64,000 nucleotides of DNA from Sanguinoderma infundibulare (GCA_032821775.1 JAVLRN010000011.1:1860001-1924000); one strand, 5' to 3'; positions 23,304 to 35,362 are shown, counted from the first letter of the stretch. Numbers and translations are program-made. The notes: generated from the letters alone by a model not told the origin.

Positions 23304-26038
23304 ATGATGCCTGCCCCCTTCTCCACCCCGCACGTCCCTGTGCCGCTCCCTGCGCTCTACCTCTACCCCTTGAACGACTCGTTCGTACCGAAACACATAT
23401 CCCTCGTCAACAACCAGCGCGTGAAGATCGGACGACAAACCAACGCGAAGACCGTCCCCGCAGAGCGCAATGGCTACTTTGACTCCAAGGTTCTCAGCAG
23501 GCAGCACGCAGAGGTGTGGGAGGAGAACGGCAAGGTACGCATTTATCCCTCGTTTCGCCCCAAGCTGGAGGCGGGTGACCGTGTCGCGCTGACAACACGA
23601 TTCGGTGCCTATCGTCTTCCAGATTTTCATCAAGGACGTGAAAAGCTCCAACGGGACGTTCATCAACGGCGAGCGGCTCAGCCCCGAGGGGCTCGAGTCG
23701 GAGCCGTACGAGCTCAAGACGGACGATATCGTCGTACGTTGCGGTTTTTCGCAGGCCTGGCGCGATGTTCGCCTTTGTGTCTCACGCTCCCCCTCCGCCA
23801 GGAATTCGGCATCGATATCGTCGGCGAAGACAACAAAACGATCGTCCACCACAAGGTCGCGGCGCGCGTCGTGTGCGTCTTCACGGAGCTCGACGCGCAG
23901 GCCGCGCAACGCGCCGAAGCGCAGGCGCAACAGCAGGGCGCACAGACCTATATCGGGGCTATGCCCAATCAACCTGGGGCCAGCAACAGCGCATTCAACT
24001 TCGTCGGGAACGGCCAGGGGAGCTCTAACGGCTCCGTGGGGCCGCAGAGGCGGCCGACGCTCCAGCCACAAGGACTGCAAGGGATGGGTGGTATGGGTGG
24101 GAACGTGCGCGTTCCCGGGAAGAGCGGACTGACGTTCGACCACATCTTGAGTCGCTTGCAAGGGGAGCTGCAGAAGAGCCGAGAGACGGGTGCGGAGCTG
24201 CACTCGCTGAGCAGTGGGTTGGCGGAGATCCACGACACTCTCGGCGGTAACCTGGTACGTTTATCTGCATTCTTGTTTCACGCTTAGCTGACAGTAGAGT
24301 AGCCATCAAATCTCCAACCACATCCCGCGGCCTTGCCGCCTGTGATGGCAGCGCAGGCAGCTCGTGCACAAGAGGAGGCGGCGCAGCAACATCAACGCCC
24401 GCCATCGGAGCCATCGACTACCGTAGTCGAGCTCCAGACTCAACTCCAAGAGACTCAGCGCTCCCTCGCTGAGCACGTCGACAAGGTTCACACGCTTGAA
24501 GGCATTCTCGCCGAACATGAGGCCATCAAGCTCGAGGTCAGTTCGCTTCGGGACGCTATGGAGGATCGGAAGCGGGAGATGGAGCTTTTCCGGGTCACCA
24601 GCGCTCGCCGCTCACGCGAACAACACGACGACGATAACGACTTCACGTCTGATGATGACGATGCGAGGAGCATCTCGACGGTTGTTCCTCACGAGCTCGA
24701 ACGGGTCGACGAGGAAGATGAGGAGCAGATTGCCGCCGAGGAGGAGGAGGAGCGCCGGAGACGACGCGAGGAGCTTGGCCGGCCCCGTACACCTGAGCCG
24801 ACAGGAATGGGCATGTCCGAGGACGACGACGAGCATGAGCAAGACCAGTTCCGCAAGCGAACTGTTACCGACCTCCGCGCCCGATCTCCATCACCTTCCC
24901 CTTCACCGGCTCCGGCACCCATTCCTGATGAACTCTCCGAGCGTCTTAATGCTCTCGCGAAGCAGCTGGAGATGGCACTTGAGCTCTCGCGATCCCTCGA
25001 GGTCCAGCATGCCAGTGCGCAATCAACCATCTCGGTGCTCGAGGCCAAGGTCGCGTCGCTCGAGAACCTCGTCCAGGTGACACAATCACAGGTCCAGTCT
25101 CAGGCCGAAGTCACGGAGCAGCTTCAGGCGGCCGAGGCCGCTCGGGCCGCTGCACCGCAGGAGCCGTCTGTTCCCATTGCTGTGGTGGAGGAGGCGAGGA
25201 AACAGGAGCGCGAGTCGCTGACGACGATGTTCTCGGAGTGGAAGAAGAACGTGGAGGGAAGGTGGAGTAATGTGCAGGAGGATTGGTCGGAGGAGCGGGA
25301 GCGTTTGCGGCGGGCGAAGGAAGAGTGGGAGAGTCGCATGCGTTCGGCAGAGGAGACAGTGACTAACGCAGCGGCCAAGGTTGAGACGGGGCTGCTTTCT
25401 TTGGCGTCCTTTCAGGCCCAACACCAACATAGTCTTCTCAACGGCACCGCGAAGCCGGTCTCGGGCGGAGGACTTGTCACCCCTCCGAGTCCCAGGAGCC
25501 TATCCGCTGAGTCGACGCGCCCACGTCAGCGACGAAAACGCTTGAGCTCGTCAAGAGGTCGTACTCGGTCCCGGTCCATCTCGCCCCCCGTCACGGACGA
25601 CAGCACCGCCGTCAATGATGCGGAAGGCAGCGAGGCTTCTTTCTCTGGTCCCCGGCGTCGGTCCCCCTGGTCTGTTGACGACTCGAGCGATTCGGAATGT
25701 CTCCAATCCAGCGATCGTGAACGAGGAGATGCAGCTGACGGCCACGAGCAGAAGATGCCGTTCCCGATCACCCCCGAGTCCTCCGTCGTGAACCAGCCTA
25801 TATCAACAGCGTCGAGCGCGGTGGCTTCGGCGACGGGCGGGGGGCCAACCACAGATACGCAGCAACCACTAAAGACGGCTGTGAGTTACGTCGCTGTTTC
25901 GTATCCTTCACCTTCACTGACCTGTTCGTCGCGACCTAGAATGCATACCAACATGTGTCGCAAGTATTCGGCATCGCGGTATTAGCAGTCGCCGCGGCCG
26001 CGGTGTTCTGGCGAGTGAAGCCCGAGACGTCGGTATAG
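23304..26038 (+). CDS. FHA-domain tail-anchored protein (SLMAP/Far9-Vps64-like)
   Basis: Likely the FHA subunit of the STRIPAK phosphatase-kinase complex (SLMAP; yeast Far9/Far10; Sordaria PRO45), which sits on ER/nuclear membranes. Five exons: 23304-23534, 23623-23733, 23802-24254, 24303-25880 and 25940-26038; 823 residues. The FHA domain (about residues 15-135) shows VKIGRQTN, FDSKVLSRQHAEVW and DVKSSNGTFINGERL, the phospho-Thr-binding Arg, Ser-x-x-His and Asn motifs. A coiled coil follows (about residues 265-330: LQTQLQETQRSLAEHVDKV), then acidic low-complexity sequence and a second coiled coil (about 470-590). The last exon encodes a C-terminal hydrophobic helix (VFGIAVLAVAAAAVFW) and a short basic tail, i.e. 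a tail anchor, as in SLMAP. FHA, coiled coils and anchor occur in the family's order. Exon phases all fit. Confidence 0.93.
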
Positions 26039-27376
26039 AGATGGATGTGCAGCAGCAAGCAAAAACGCATGTAGGTGAAGGGTCTGCCTGTCTGTACAAC
26101 CCCGACGTGTCCTGGCATCCCTCCTCATATCATCAGGCTCCCTTGATATCCCCCGGAATTCGTCGTCTTCGCATTCGGTTTTCGAGTACTCGCATGCCTT
26201 CCTCGCCTGGATAGTTCCCGGTCAGTTTCATTATAATCTCTCGTACCCTGTCGTTGCAGTCCTCGTTTCGCGCCCACTACCACCTGCCTGCGCGTCTCCA
26301 TTCCGCAGCAGTAACCGACCCTCCTTGCGTCTCCCTTCTATCTCCCGTCCTCGTAGCACAATCGTCTCGCATCCGCATACATATGTATATGGCCCGCTCT
26401 CTCAACTCTCACCTCGTCCTCCATGTTTCGTTTACTCGCGTCGGTTAGTTATTTAACGACCCTAATGACTACCTCTATCTTATGATCTTCCTTCCCCCAT
26501 TAAATTTGGGTGTTTCGTATGGTTGGACTCGTCTGTGGTTGTTGGCGGCACACGAACTGAGCAGGTCAACGGAAGGCTTCTGCACGGGGTGCCGCGTTGC
26601 GAGCTGGCCCCGCGCTAGGAGTTGCGACTTCGCCGCTGCCGCAGCAGCTTCTGTGCTCTTGCGTTCCGTGCGTGTGTTCTTCTCATCTACCACATGGACA
26701 GCAAGACCGGACTGCGCAGGGCACTGGTGACGGGCGACAGGTCTTTGTGGACGACCGGTTCTAAGCCAGCGTCGTGCTGGGATGCATATGATCTGTAAGG
26801 GTGTTATGTTTATCTTGAGCGCGGGCACAGCTAACGGTGGTCCGTTTGTAACGCAGCTCGCTGTCATTCCTTGTAGGTGCCCGGTAATCCCGATACTCTG
26901 CGGACAACAACAGAACTGGTCCGCTGTACGTGCGCATCGATGTCGTTGGCGCATGGGCTCCTTGGTCATCAAGCGGTTCCAACTTCCCTGCGTTTCGTAG
27001 CTCGCCAGCGGTGACGTAGGGTTGGGCGTGATGCACGCATTGCATTTGTTACTAGAAGCTTTCACAGCCTGCCTAGCGACCGCCAGAGGGAACGTTTAGC
27101 TATCAAGGAGCGCCAGCAATGGATCCAATCGCCCAGCGAGACGTAAGTCATTTGTTTACTCTTCCTGGCACTGAGAATCGATTGAAACAATTCATGATGA
27201 CTAGCCTAACGCCGAAACATGCCACGAAGTGGCAGTCGCTACCCCGTTACCTATCAAAGCCAGTCGCTTTAAGGAAAATAGGCTTCCACCTCGTCCTTCC
27301 ACCGGTTCTGGATCTCAAACCTCTCCTTCAGGAGTCAACTTTCGCCCCCTACAGTATTCTGCCGACGAACTTGAAG
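26039..27376. other. Intergenic region
   Basis: About 1.3 kb after the FHA gene. Pyrimidine-rich sequence at 26150-26450 fits a 3' UTR. A minus-strand frame at 26475-27065 lacks any recognisable motif. No RNA gene or repeat seen. Confidence 0.4.
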
Positions 27377-29198
27377 ATGGATTACAGTAACCCAGACGTC
27401 GCTTCGGCCGCCACCAACGCCCTCCAACATCTTTACTTGATCAACGTGGTTAAGGTGGGTACCCTTACAGTGGCTTCTACGCGTAACGCTAACGGTCCCT
27501 CAATTGCATGAGCAGTACGTGGATGGTGAGTATATCGTAAACACGGCCGTTTGGAACTTTTTTCACGTCATCCGTCAGTTGCTGCGTCTACTTTCGCAGT
27601 ACGTTCTTCAGCATATTTGCGCAGAGTTTCGCCCGCCCCCCCTCATATGCTTTGCAGTTCCTAGAGATGGTGTCAAACATACCAGAGGAGGTGTCGTGCC
27701 TCCTTTGTTCTCCCAAATTGCCAGACTGAGGCCCCACGATAGGTTGCGCTTTGGTGGCCGGCAAGAGGCAGTGCGATGAAAGTCGCGTACTTCGTTAACA
27801 AGTACTCTCCCTGTGTTGATATAACTCTTGCATTTGCGTGTACGGACCTGTGCTTTTCGCCCCCATTCGACCGGCTGACGCACATCCAGTGATAACCCGC
27901 ATATATGACGTCGAGGTAACGTGCATCCCCCCTCATACTGCTTAGAGCCTTGACCAACACAAGCATCTGGAGTCGTGCGTGGATGTATACAGGGCCATCG
28001 CATGTGGGTATTTCGCATCCTTCAACCCGATTGCATTTTCCCTTATGTGCCTTCTCCAGACGTACTTCTCCTCGGGACTTTGTTCTCTGAATGTCAGATC
28101 CCGCTCTCCCAGAAAAAGATGAAGATTGACGCGACCCACAGTCATCCTTATTGCAAGGACCTGGGCCTTGTGGCGGTTCAATCGATTTATCATACTATTT
28201 TGTGCCGTGAAGGCGCTCGTGTTGATCGTAGGTCTCTGATCGATCTACAGAAGCATATGTCCCTGATATCCCTTACAGCCCCTTGCTATATTCGCGATCG
28301 AGGAGGCACTGGCTTCAGTGCAATGCGAGTAAATTTATTGTTTATGCCTTCCGCTCGAGGTATTGACTTATAGAAACTTGCAGATCTACCCGGAGAAGTT
28401 CTGCGCACCGTTGGCTGCCTTCCTTCCATACACGATTGGAAGACATGGCCAGCATTCGCGTGCATTGCTTTGGGAGAGACCTGTACTCAACTTCCGATGT
28501 TACCTTGTTGTCACAGTGCTGACTGTTTGCTCTACCTAGGCATTGTCTTCGTGACCTTGATCAAGATGCGCTCTTATTCGGGTAAGTTGTTGTAAACGAG
28601 ATCTCGACTATACTGATTGTGGTCGCCGCATGTAGTTGATGGGGTTTCAAGTGGGACCTTGTGTCACACAGTGTATAGAGATGGTACGTTAATATGAGTA
28701 CCATATGATCTGGGTCGTGGCGGTTCTTACTCGTACTATCCCAGGACTCGTCTTCTTCCTAGTTGTTTTGGGCAAGTACTTAACCATTAATCAGTGTCGA
28801 CGTGTTCTGTCTGACGCTTTACCGTGAAGCCCTTTCTATCGTCAACTTGGTTGTGATGGTGCATGCCCCGGTGAGTAGTAAACGGTATCTCATGCCTCAA
28901 GTTTTTAACGCGTACTATGCTTTAGCAAGGATTAGGACCGTTGTTTCACATGTTAGTGAAATTTCGAGTTTAACTTGTTTGGCATTTCGGGTTCTGATGC
29001 TCGTCGTGCCCTAGCCCCCTTCGGGTAGTGCACAGCGCTCTCTGCACCCGCGTCTTGATCAACCTTCGGAAAGCTGACGCGTCCACGTTCAGAACCACCT
29101 TCGACGACTGCACCATACACACCACCCTCGCGTTCCAGTGCATGTCCTGCGAGAACGTTGAACTTGACGATCTTGGGTACTACGACGCCGACGCTTAG
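27377..29198 (+). CDS. DUF6533-type seven-helix membrane protein, copy B
   Basis: Same family as 4917-6819 and 37375-39003. Resolved exons: 27377-27454 (start MDYSNPDVASAATNALQH), a 10-base exon 27516-27525, a 20-base exon 27579-27598, 27658-27690 (FLEMVSNIPEE) and one from 27743 (VALWWPARGSAMKVAYFVNK). Downstream pieces in family order: ARTWALWRFNRFIILF (about 28165), GCLPSIHDWKTWPAFACIAL (about 28412), HTVYRDG (about 28670), LVFFLVVLG (28745), EALSIVNLVVMVHAP (28830) and PLRVVHSALCTRVLINLRK (29013-). The stop is TAG at 29196-29198. Copy A has the sister motif PLRVVHGTLCTRVLLNIRK. The function of the family is unknown. Several middle introns are unresolved, so I cannot say whether the gene is intact. 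Confidence 0.6.
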
Positions 29199-30714
29199 CC
29201 TGGTCGACTCGGCAGAGGGCCGTGCGACTGGAACCTTCGTGAAGAGCTCTCAGCCTGAACTTGAGCCGGATGGAGTGGGCGTTCTCGACGTCGGTGCGCA
29301 CAGTAATACATTCACACAACATGTCTACCCGGCATTGCTTCAGAAATGATGTACACATTCCATCCACACCGTCGTCATGTCTGTCTGGTCCGACACAGCG
29401 TGCATTGAACATCAACTTTACTCGAAGTCTGCAAATGTCCGCGAACCACTGTGGTGCGATCTCCCCTGGCAGCTCAAGGATAGTTCACACAACTGAAATC
29501 ATTTACCACAGCCATCGCCGCTTCCTTATCGATGTCTCTGGAAGCCGAAGAGGCCGCACGCGTGCCAACAGCTCAACATGCTCACGATGCCTCAGTACGA
29601 CAAAAATAGTTGTTGCATTTCCACGGATATGTTCGTCGCGGTCAAACGCGCAACAACTGACCTTCAAACCACTGCGGCCACGCAGGTTGATCGTCGTCGT
29701 GAGCCCAGATGTCCAGCCTTGCACGCATTCAGGATATCATGTCAAGGGAGCAATAGCCTTGGAGCACTCAGGTGGGGAAGGAAGCACCCGTATCGCCCCC
29801 GTTCAACAAGCGGCCCACGTCCACGGCACCGGGTCAGCAGCGCAGCTCGAGTTCGATCACTGATATCAGACCGTGGACTTCGAGGCCTGACTGACGTCGA
29901 CGTCAAAGTCAAATTCGACAGCCAAGTTCGAACAGCCTCGTGCAAAGAACTGATAAACCCCAAATCCACCCAGGCCACCGCCTTATCTCTGCCCAGTAAC
30001 CTCCCGCGGTTCAACATACCACGGTGAACCTTTCCCCACCCGATGCCGCCGTCCAGGAACTGCCGAACACGCGGGACGCCTGCGACCCGCGAATGCCCTG
30101 AACCGGGCAGATGACGGGCTTCGTGCCCTGGTGCCAGCTGCGGCCTCCGTTGGGCCCGGACTCGGATACCTCGCTCGCTAGCGGCCCCGCCCCATTCTTG
30201 CGCGCTCGAAACTTAAGCTTGTGCCTAACCGCAACGTACAGACCTTCTTCCTCCGACGTGTTCCGAGCCAAGCGGCGCATACGCTCCACGAACCCGCGTC
30301 GCTCAGGCTGATATATAATCATGCGCCGACCGCAGAAGCACAAGGCTGAGATACAAGACGACGACTCTAGACCCGCCACGCACAAAAGCAGCGGCGCTAG
30401 CCACACGCTAGCACAGAGCCGAAGCCACCAGTCGGTCAAATGGTTCGCATTCGAGGACCGTTGGTGGGAGAAGAAGCCCCGCGTCCGCATAGGGTTTAGG
30501 CCAACCGACCACTCGCGAACCGAGCCTTATCAGCACCTGTACTAGCACCTGCACTCCCGACGTCGGACGTCCTGGAAATATTGTACTGTGGGCATGAGCG
30601 TTTTCCCAAGGCTGCGAGCCGGTCCCGCAAGGCACTGGCTAGACTCGAACCAGTCGTTCGGGAAGCGCGTGGCACCTGCCTTTCTGGGGGGAGCGGAGTG
30701 TGAAAGGCAGGTGT
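29199..30714. other. Region without a recognised gene
   Basis: About 1.5 kb. A minus-strand frame at 30011-30490 has a charged segment (RRGFVERMRRLARNTSEEEG) that I could not place in any family. Nothing else is supported. Confidence 0.35.
30673..30713. repeat. Short perfect hairpin
   Basis: A 12-base stem (30673-30684 pairing with 30702-30713) around a 17-base G-rich loop. It lies directly outside the left arm of the inverted repeat pair. It could be part of a mobile element end or a structured transcript; the sequence alone does not tell. Confidence 0.7.
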
Positions 30715-30801
30715 CTTCCCTAACGACTGGTAAAACTGGTGGGGGTCCTGGCTGTACGTCCCAATATGGGACCCGTGTGAAAACGTACTTAGTGAAATCG
30801 C
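30715..30801 (+). repeat. Left arm of an imperfect 87-base inverted repeat
   Basis: Reads as the reverse complement of 31667-31754 with roughly 80 percent or higher identity, including two long exact blocks (TGGCTGTACGTCCCAATATG; GTGTGAAAACGTACTTAG). Translated outward from each arm, both encode a similar peptide (GCTSQYGTRVKTYL here). Confidence 0.85.
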
Positions 30802-31666
30802 ACTTCCGCCCCGCAGAACAATTGACAATACAGACCAATTGCCTCCGCTCTCTCCCACCAAAACTCAAAAAAAACGATGTATAATGCCTATATAAATCAC
30901 AGTGGTGTCGAAAATGGTGGATATATGCAACCAGTGGCTCTAGGATCTGAGTTTTGCTGATAAATCAGGCTCAATGTGCGCAAAACCCGTGGTTGCGGAC
31001 TAACAATGCCACAGCAAAATGCGAAACTTACAGAGCAGGGTGTAGTCAACCTCAAGTGTCACATAAATGCCTCATTTTGATGCAAACTATCTAACCAAGC
31101 TGAAATTTCAACTCCTATATAGGTCAATCAGGCTATGGACAAGCAATGCGTGGGCTACAAAGGCTCAAACACATGAGAATGGAATCAACCAGGGAAGAAA
31201 CTATGTGTAGAAGTGTTTGACGTGTGTCAGCGCATGGTTATTTCAGCAAGAGTGCCGAGTCCAAGCCGCTCTGACGTCAACTTGGTTCTGTGCATGTGCC
31301 ATTGGCCGTGTCATTATGCAAAATGCGGAGAGGGAAACAGACCTCTCACAAATTAAAATGTTCTCCTATAACATCTATAAGCATATAACAGGGGTAGAAC
31401 TCGCAGGACCTGCGCTCCGAGCGTAACATACATCATGTATGCAAGCGGGTTCCAGGTGAGCGCCTAGCGGCATGCGGAAGCGCTGACGTCAACCGGGCGT
31501 CTTTGGCTTCGGATCCGAACAGCGCGTATGGCTCGTATTCAGATACACAGCTGCATATAAACAAAGCTAAGGGTCACAGGCATGTGATGAATGTCTAATG
31601 TGATAATTTTTAACAGGGATTTCCTCTGTGTTCGAGTACAGGTGAGGATTCTCTGGAGGGCCAACT

Positions 31667-31754
31667 CGCGATTTTTCTAAGTACGTTTTCACACGGGGTC
31701 CATATTGGGACGTACAGCCATGACCCCCACCAGTTGTACCAGCCGGTTGGGAAG
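31667..31754 (-). repeat. Right arm of an imperfect 88-base inverted repeat
   Basis: Partner of 30715-30801 in opposite orientation, 865 bases away. On the minus strand it encodes GCTSQYGPRVKTYL within a 128-codon frame (31567-31953). The sequence between the arms shows no transposase. Confidence 0.85.
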
Positions 31755-32036
31755 CACGAGGGAGATTTCGACCGGAGTTTGAATACCAACCAATGGGAAC
31801 GAGCCTAGGCACTGGCATCAATATTAACACCAAGCTCGAGCTCGGAACACCCGGAACACCCGGAGGCTGCGAGCCTTCTGCTAATAGACCCACCCAGGTA
31901 CAGTAGATAAGGAAAGCCCAACGAACGCACACGTGCGAGATACGAGAAGCCAATATATTGTATAAGTTGTGTATAAGAGAGGGCAGGGCACCGCTCGCGC
32001 AAGCGCACCTCCCGTCCCCAGAACAGTCGTCGTGAT

Positions 32037-32365
32037 GATCCCCAAAGCCTCTGCGCAGGCTACAATAGGTAAGTACAAGGTGGCAGTAGCATTACATACG
32101 GATACATGTTCGTGAGTGGTGAGTCGAGTTCCTTTCTTTTCAAGCCGTCGAGGACTCCGTGTTTCTTGTTTTTGGGGTTTATATTGCCTCTTCCTGCGGC
32201 GGCGCCACCTTGTCACCTTTCCGCGGTGAATGCTTCCAGAGCCTACGCGACGATCCGCTTCGAGGCGGTCCATCGAGTGCTCGTCAATCCATCCTAGACA
32301 CGCCGCCGCCGCCTTTGACTCTGGTCAAACCACCTATTCGTGCCTTGCGCTAGATGTGCCGGGGT
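32037..32365 (+). pseudogene. Decayed 5' end of a DUF6534-like membrane protein gene
   Basis: ATG at 32037 opens MIPKASAQATI, then a GTAAGT donor, resembling the first exon of agaricomycete DUF6534 proteins. After a TTTCAAG acceptor (about 32145) come FLVFGVYIASS and, in shifting frames, AVHRVLVNPS, LDT and AFDSGQTTY, which echo the family's second helix. At least one frameshift is needed, and nothing recognisable follows. This is inference from weak motifs. The alternative is chance similarity. Confidence 0.3.
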
Positions 32366-33694
32366 GCCTGGACAGCATCCAGGTACCCTCAGCGCATTCA
32401 CTGTTGTCCTCGGTCGCGCAAACGCCACCCGCGGACTTGCGAGGGCACCGCGAGCACGGCGGCAGCAGCAGCTGCTGCTGCGCGCGCCCGTCGCTGTCGT
32501 TGCCGTTCTGCGGGCAGCTCGGCGACCGCGAGCTTCTTGGAGTCCGTCCGCGTCGGTTTCTGCGGGAGATATAAGAAGAGGAAGTCAGCGTGCGCGTCAC
32601 GAGGAAGGTCGGGACGGGAAAAGGAAAGGAAAGGAAGGGCAGAAAGGGCAGAAGAAGAACTGTTGAAACAGGTCGAGCTGATGGATAGGTCGAGTTGGGG
32701 CGCCGCCCTGGGAGAAGGTGTTTGGGAGTCGGTCCCTTGCGCGGGAGCGCCTTCCAAACCCCTAGGCCATAGGTCAGATGGTGGCTGGCGAGGCTCTCCT
32801 GTCGCATCGTCACACCCCACAGAACTCCTTTCGGCACAAGCTAGGAGGTGGGACGACGAGGACAGAGAGGTCTTCGGCGAGAACCGTCGCGTGGACACGC
32901 ACACCGGCGACCGATAACGCAAGAAGGCGGCGAAAGGCCAGCCTCGAGCACGAGCAAGGCCAAGACGCCGAGGCGTCACGTAAACCCACTGTTTCGGGGT
33001 CGGTCTTCAGATTGTCTCTGTGGAACCCGTCACAGGGCGGTAAAAAAAGAAGCAAGAAGCCAAAGAAAGTGTGGAAAGGGTGATGGTTTACAGTATCAGG
33101 ATATCCTAGTGTGGGCATTGGGTGGGGAGCGTGGGGAGGCAGTCCGAAGGGTGTCGTGTAGTTGTATCGTAGCGTCATGTAATGGGAACAGATGAAAGAA
33201 CGCGTCCGCGATTCGCTCGAGAATCGGCAAAGACAGGTCGCTGTGCCGAAGCACATGTGAACGCACCAGATCTCCGCGAGACCCGGGAACCAAGGAAGCG
33301 ATGCGAATGGGGACGAGTATGTGTGTCGGCCAATGCTTTTCTACGACCGATAGGGTACGCGTGGCACGTCGTCCAGTCGTGGTGGCACAGGACCATGGAA
33401 ATGGCAGGTGTCCGGGGTTGTGAAGGTTACAGCGCGTGATTGTGGGTGCAGACACTCTCTAGAAAGCGATGGAAGACGTATGGGAGGAGATAGGGAGGGA
33501 ACGAGAGAAGGGGGGCGCAAACAGACGTGGGGGGGTCGGAATGCAGTAGCAACCATCCGAGAATCAGAATACAACAAACCAGAGCCAGAGAAGAATCAAT
33601 CCACAGGCAGGGGAATCAAATTGCAACCGAAAGCATGGCGCAAAACCCAACAGCAGGAGATAAGGCAATACAGAGAAGAGAAGGAGGATTAGGG
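32366..33694. other. Region without a recognised gene
   Basis: About 1.3 kb of GC-rich, low-complexity sequence (Arg/Ser/Ala-biased frames on both strands at 32340-32980). Several open frames overlap one another, none with a family motif. Confidence 0.4.
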
Positions 33695-35362
33695 TCATGA
33701 GAACTCAAAAAATGACACATACTCGGATTCCAAGTCTTCGTCGACGGTGGGGAGCGCTTGAGTCGAGCGCTGCGCAGCACGTTGCAGCGCTCTGGACTTT
33801 GCTTGCTTGTAGGACCAAGGATCGGGTGGAGAGACGACGGAGAGGGTGGAGTTGCGGTTGGATCGAGATGGTGACGAATCATGCGATAGGGTGGATGCGG
33901 CGGAGTCGAGGGAGGTAGCAGACACGGACTTCATGACCATTCCGCATTCGAAGCAGCCGCATGAAGCATGGGCGGCAATGAGGGAGGGCGAAGAGGATGA
34001 TAGAATTGGAGTTGGGAGAGAGATGGTGGAGATAGAAGAATTAGTCGAATGAGCAGACGAACTGGGTGTTACAAATTTAAGCGTAGAGGGGGAATCAGGG
34101 AAATGGTGATGGACGACGCTGGAGGACGAGGAGGCCTGCAAGTTGGCGGTCACGATGACATGGGACGAACGCTTGCGCTTCTTGCTGGAGAGTTTATAAA
34201 AGCGCTTGCGTTGCGGCGCCGAGCCTGCATGCCTCGCGAGGACCTATTCGGGGCCACGAGCACCGACGGGAGGCTCGTTAATTTCAGTCACGGACGTCAT
34301 GGCATGGATGGAGTCCGGGTCTTCAGCATCTCTTGAGGAGTGTATGCCGACCTTGTTCAGGATTCGGGCGAGGCTGCTTGCGCGGTCTTTGGACGGGGCT
34401 CTAGAGTTGCTGCGACTGCGAGCCTGGTCAGGCTCACGAGAGCCCGACCTGGAGCGGATCATGTTGCCTACTCCGCCACGTCCTGTGGTTTCATATTCGG
34501 AAGGGTGTGGGGAGGAACCTTCGATCGGTGGGGTGCGCATCGGAGTGAGGTTTGCATGGCCGCCGCGGCCAGTGGAGTGACTATGGATGGCGATGAGGAT
34601 TGAGAATGGGTGGCAAAGATACTACGCACATTCCCTCGTCGCGAGCAAGCCTCAGGCGTTCTTCGTTGTCCAGCTGAGCGAGAATGTCTGGATCGGGGTT
34701 GGCACCGGCCTGCAGGTTACCCGCTCCGCCACGTCCTCTGGATGTGATTGGGCTCTGGGGGACGCGGGAGCGGGAACGAGACTTTGAGCTTGCGTTGATA
34801 TTTCCAAGGCCACCGCGGCCGGAAGAACGCTAAGGAGACGATATCAGTGTGGGTACGGGCAGAAAGGGAGTTGGATGCGCACGGCGCGACTATTGGCAGC
34901 TTCTTCGCTGCGCTCGAGTACGGCGCGTTCATACTCGGCAATGGATGCAGCGTGATCAGAGACAAGGGAGGCGGTCTGGGGGTGATTCTCGGGGATGAGA
35001 GAGACGTTACGGGCTTGCGAACCAGAGCGGATGTTGCCCATGCCACCGCGTCCGGTGGATTGGATCTGAGGGAGGTTAGAGCGGATACAAGGGTGCCAAT
35101 TGGGGGAGACTCACGCGCTCGGGGTCTACATGGGCCTCGCGTCCACGGACGGGAGACAACGGCTCACCTCCTGCGGCACGCGAAGGGCTGGCGGTGTCGA
35201 CGGATGGCCTACGTATGTTACCAATGCCTCCACGACCGGACGACTGGAACAAGACAGGTTAGGAGCGAGAGATGTGGTAGGTCATGGCGTACGCACGAAT
35301 GCTTCGCGTCCGCGGGAGACAGAGCGGCGTTCGAGCGAGGGCGGTCTGTCTGAATCTGCCAT
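33695..35362 (-). CDS. PAR32: PAR32/DUF3602 protein with six GRGG repeats
   Basis: DUF3602 proteins such as yeast Par32 are small phosphoproteins of nitrogen/TORC1 signalling that act on ammonium transporters. Exons: 35362-35297 (start MADSDRPPSLERRSVSRG), 35243-35115, 35065-34883, 34829-34630 and 34580-34292, then probably 34243-33695. Six copies of the family motif are visible: SGRGGIGNIRR, TGRGGMGNIRSGS, SGRGGLGNINASS, RGRGGAGNLQAG, TGRGGHANL and TGRGGVGNMIRS. If the last 48-base segment (34244-34291, GTGACT...AATAG) is an intron, the protein is 471 residues with a basic patch (FYKLSSKKRKRSSH) and a Ser-rich tail. If not, it stops at TAG 34244-34246 with 304 residues. The downstream frame is open for 183 codons in the matching phase, which favours the longer form. 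Confidence 0.88.

Noticed and set aside
23025..24233. A 402-codon minus-strand frame
   Set aside because: Antisense to the FHA gene, with no motifs; an effect of GC-rich third positions.
30640..30660. A tRNA T-arm-like motif (GGTTCGAGTC) on the minus strand
   Set aside because: No matching T stem, acceptor stem or anticodon arm could be folded around it.
32340..32980. Overlapping 167-193-codon frames on both strands
   Set aside because: Low-complexity Arg/Ser/Ala/Gln translation in several frames at once, without a family match or splice context.
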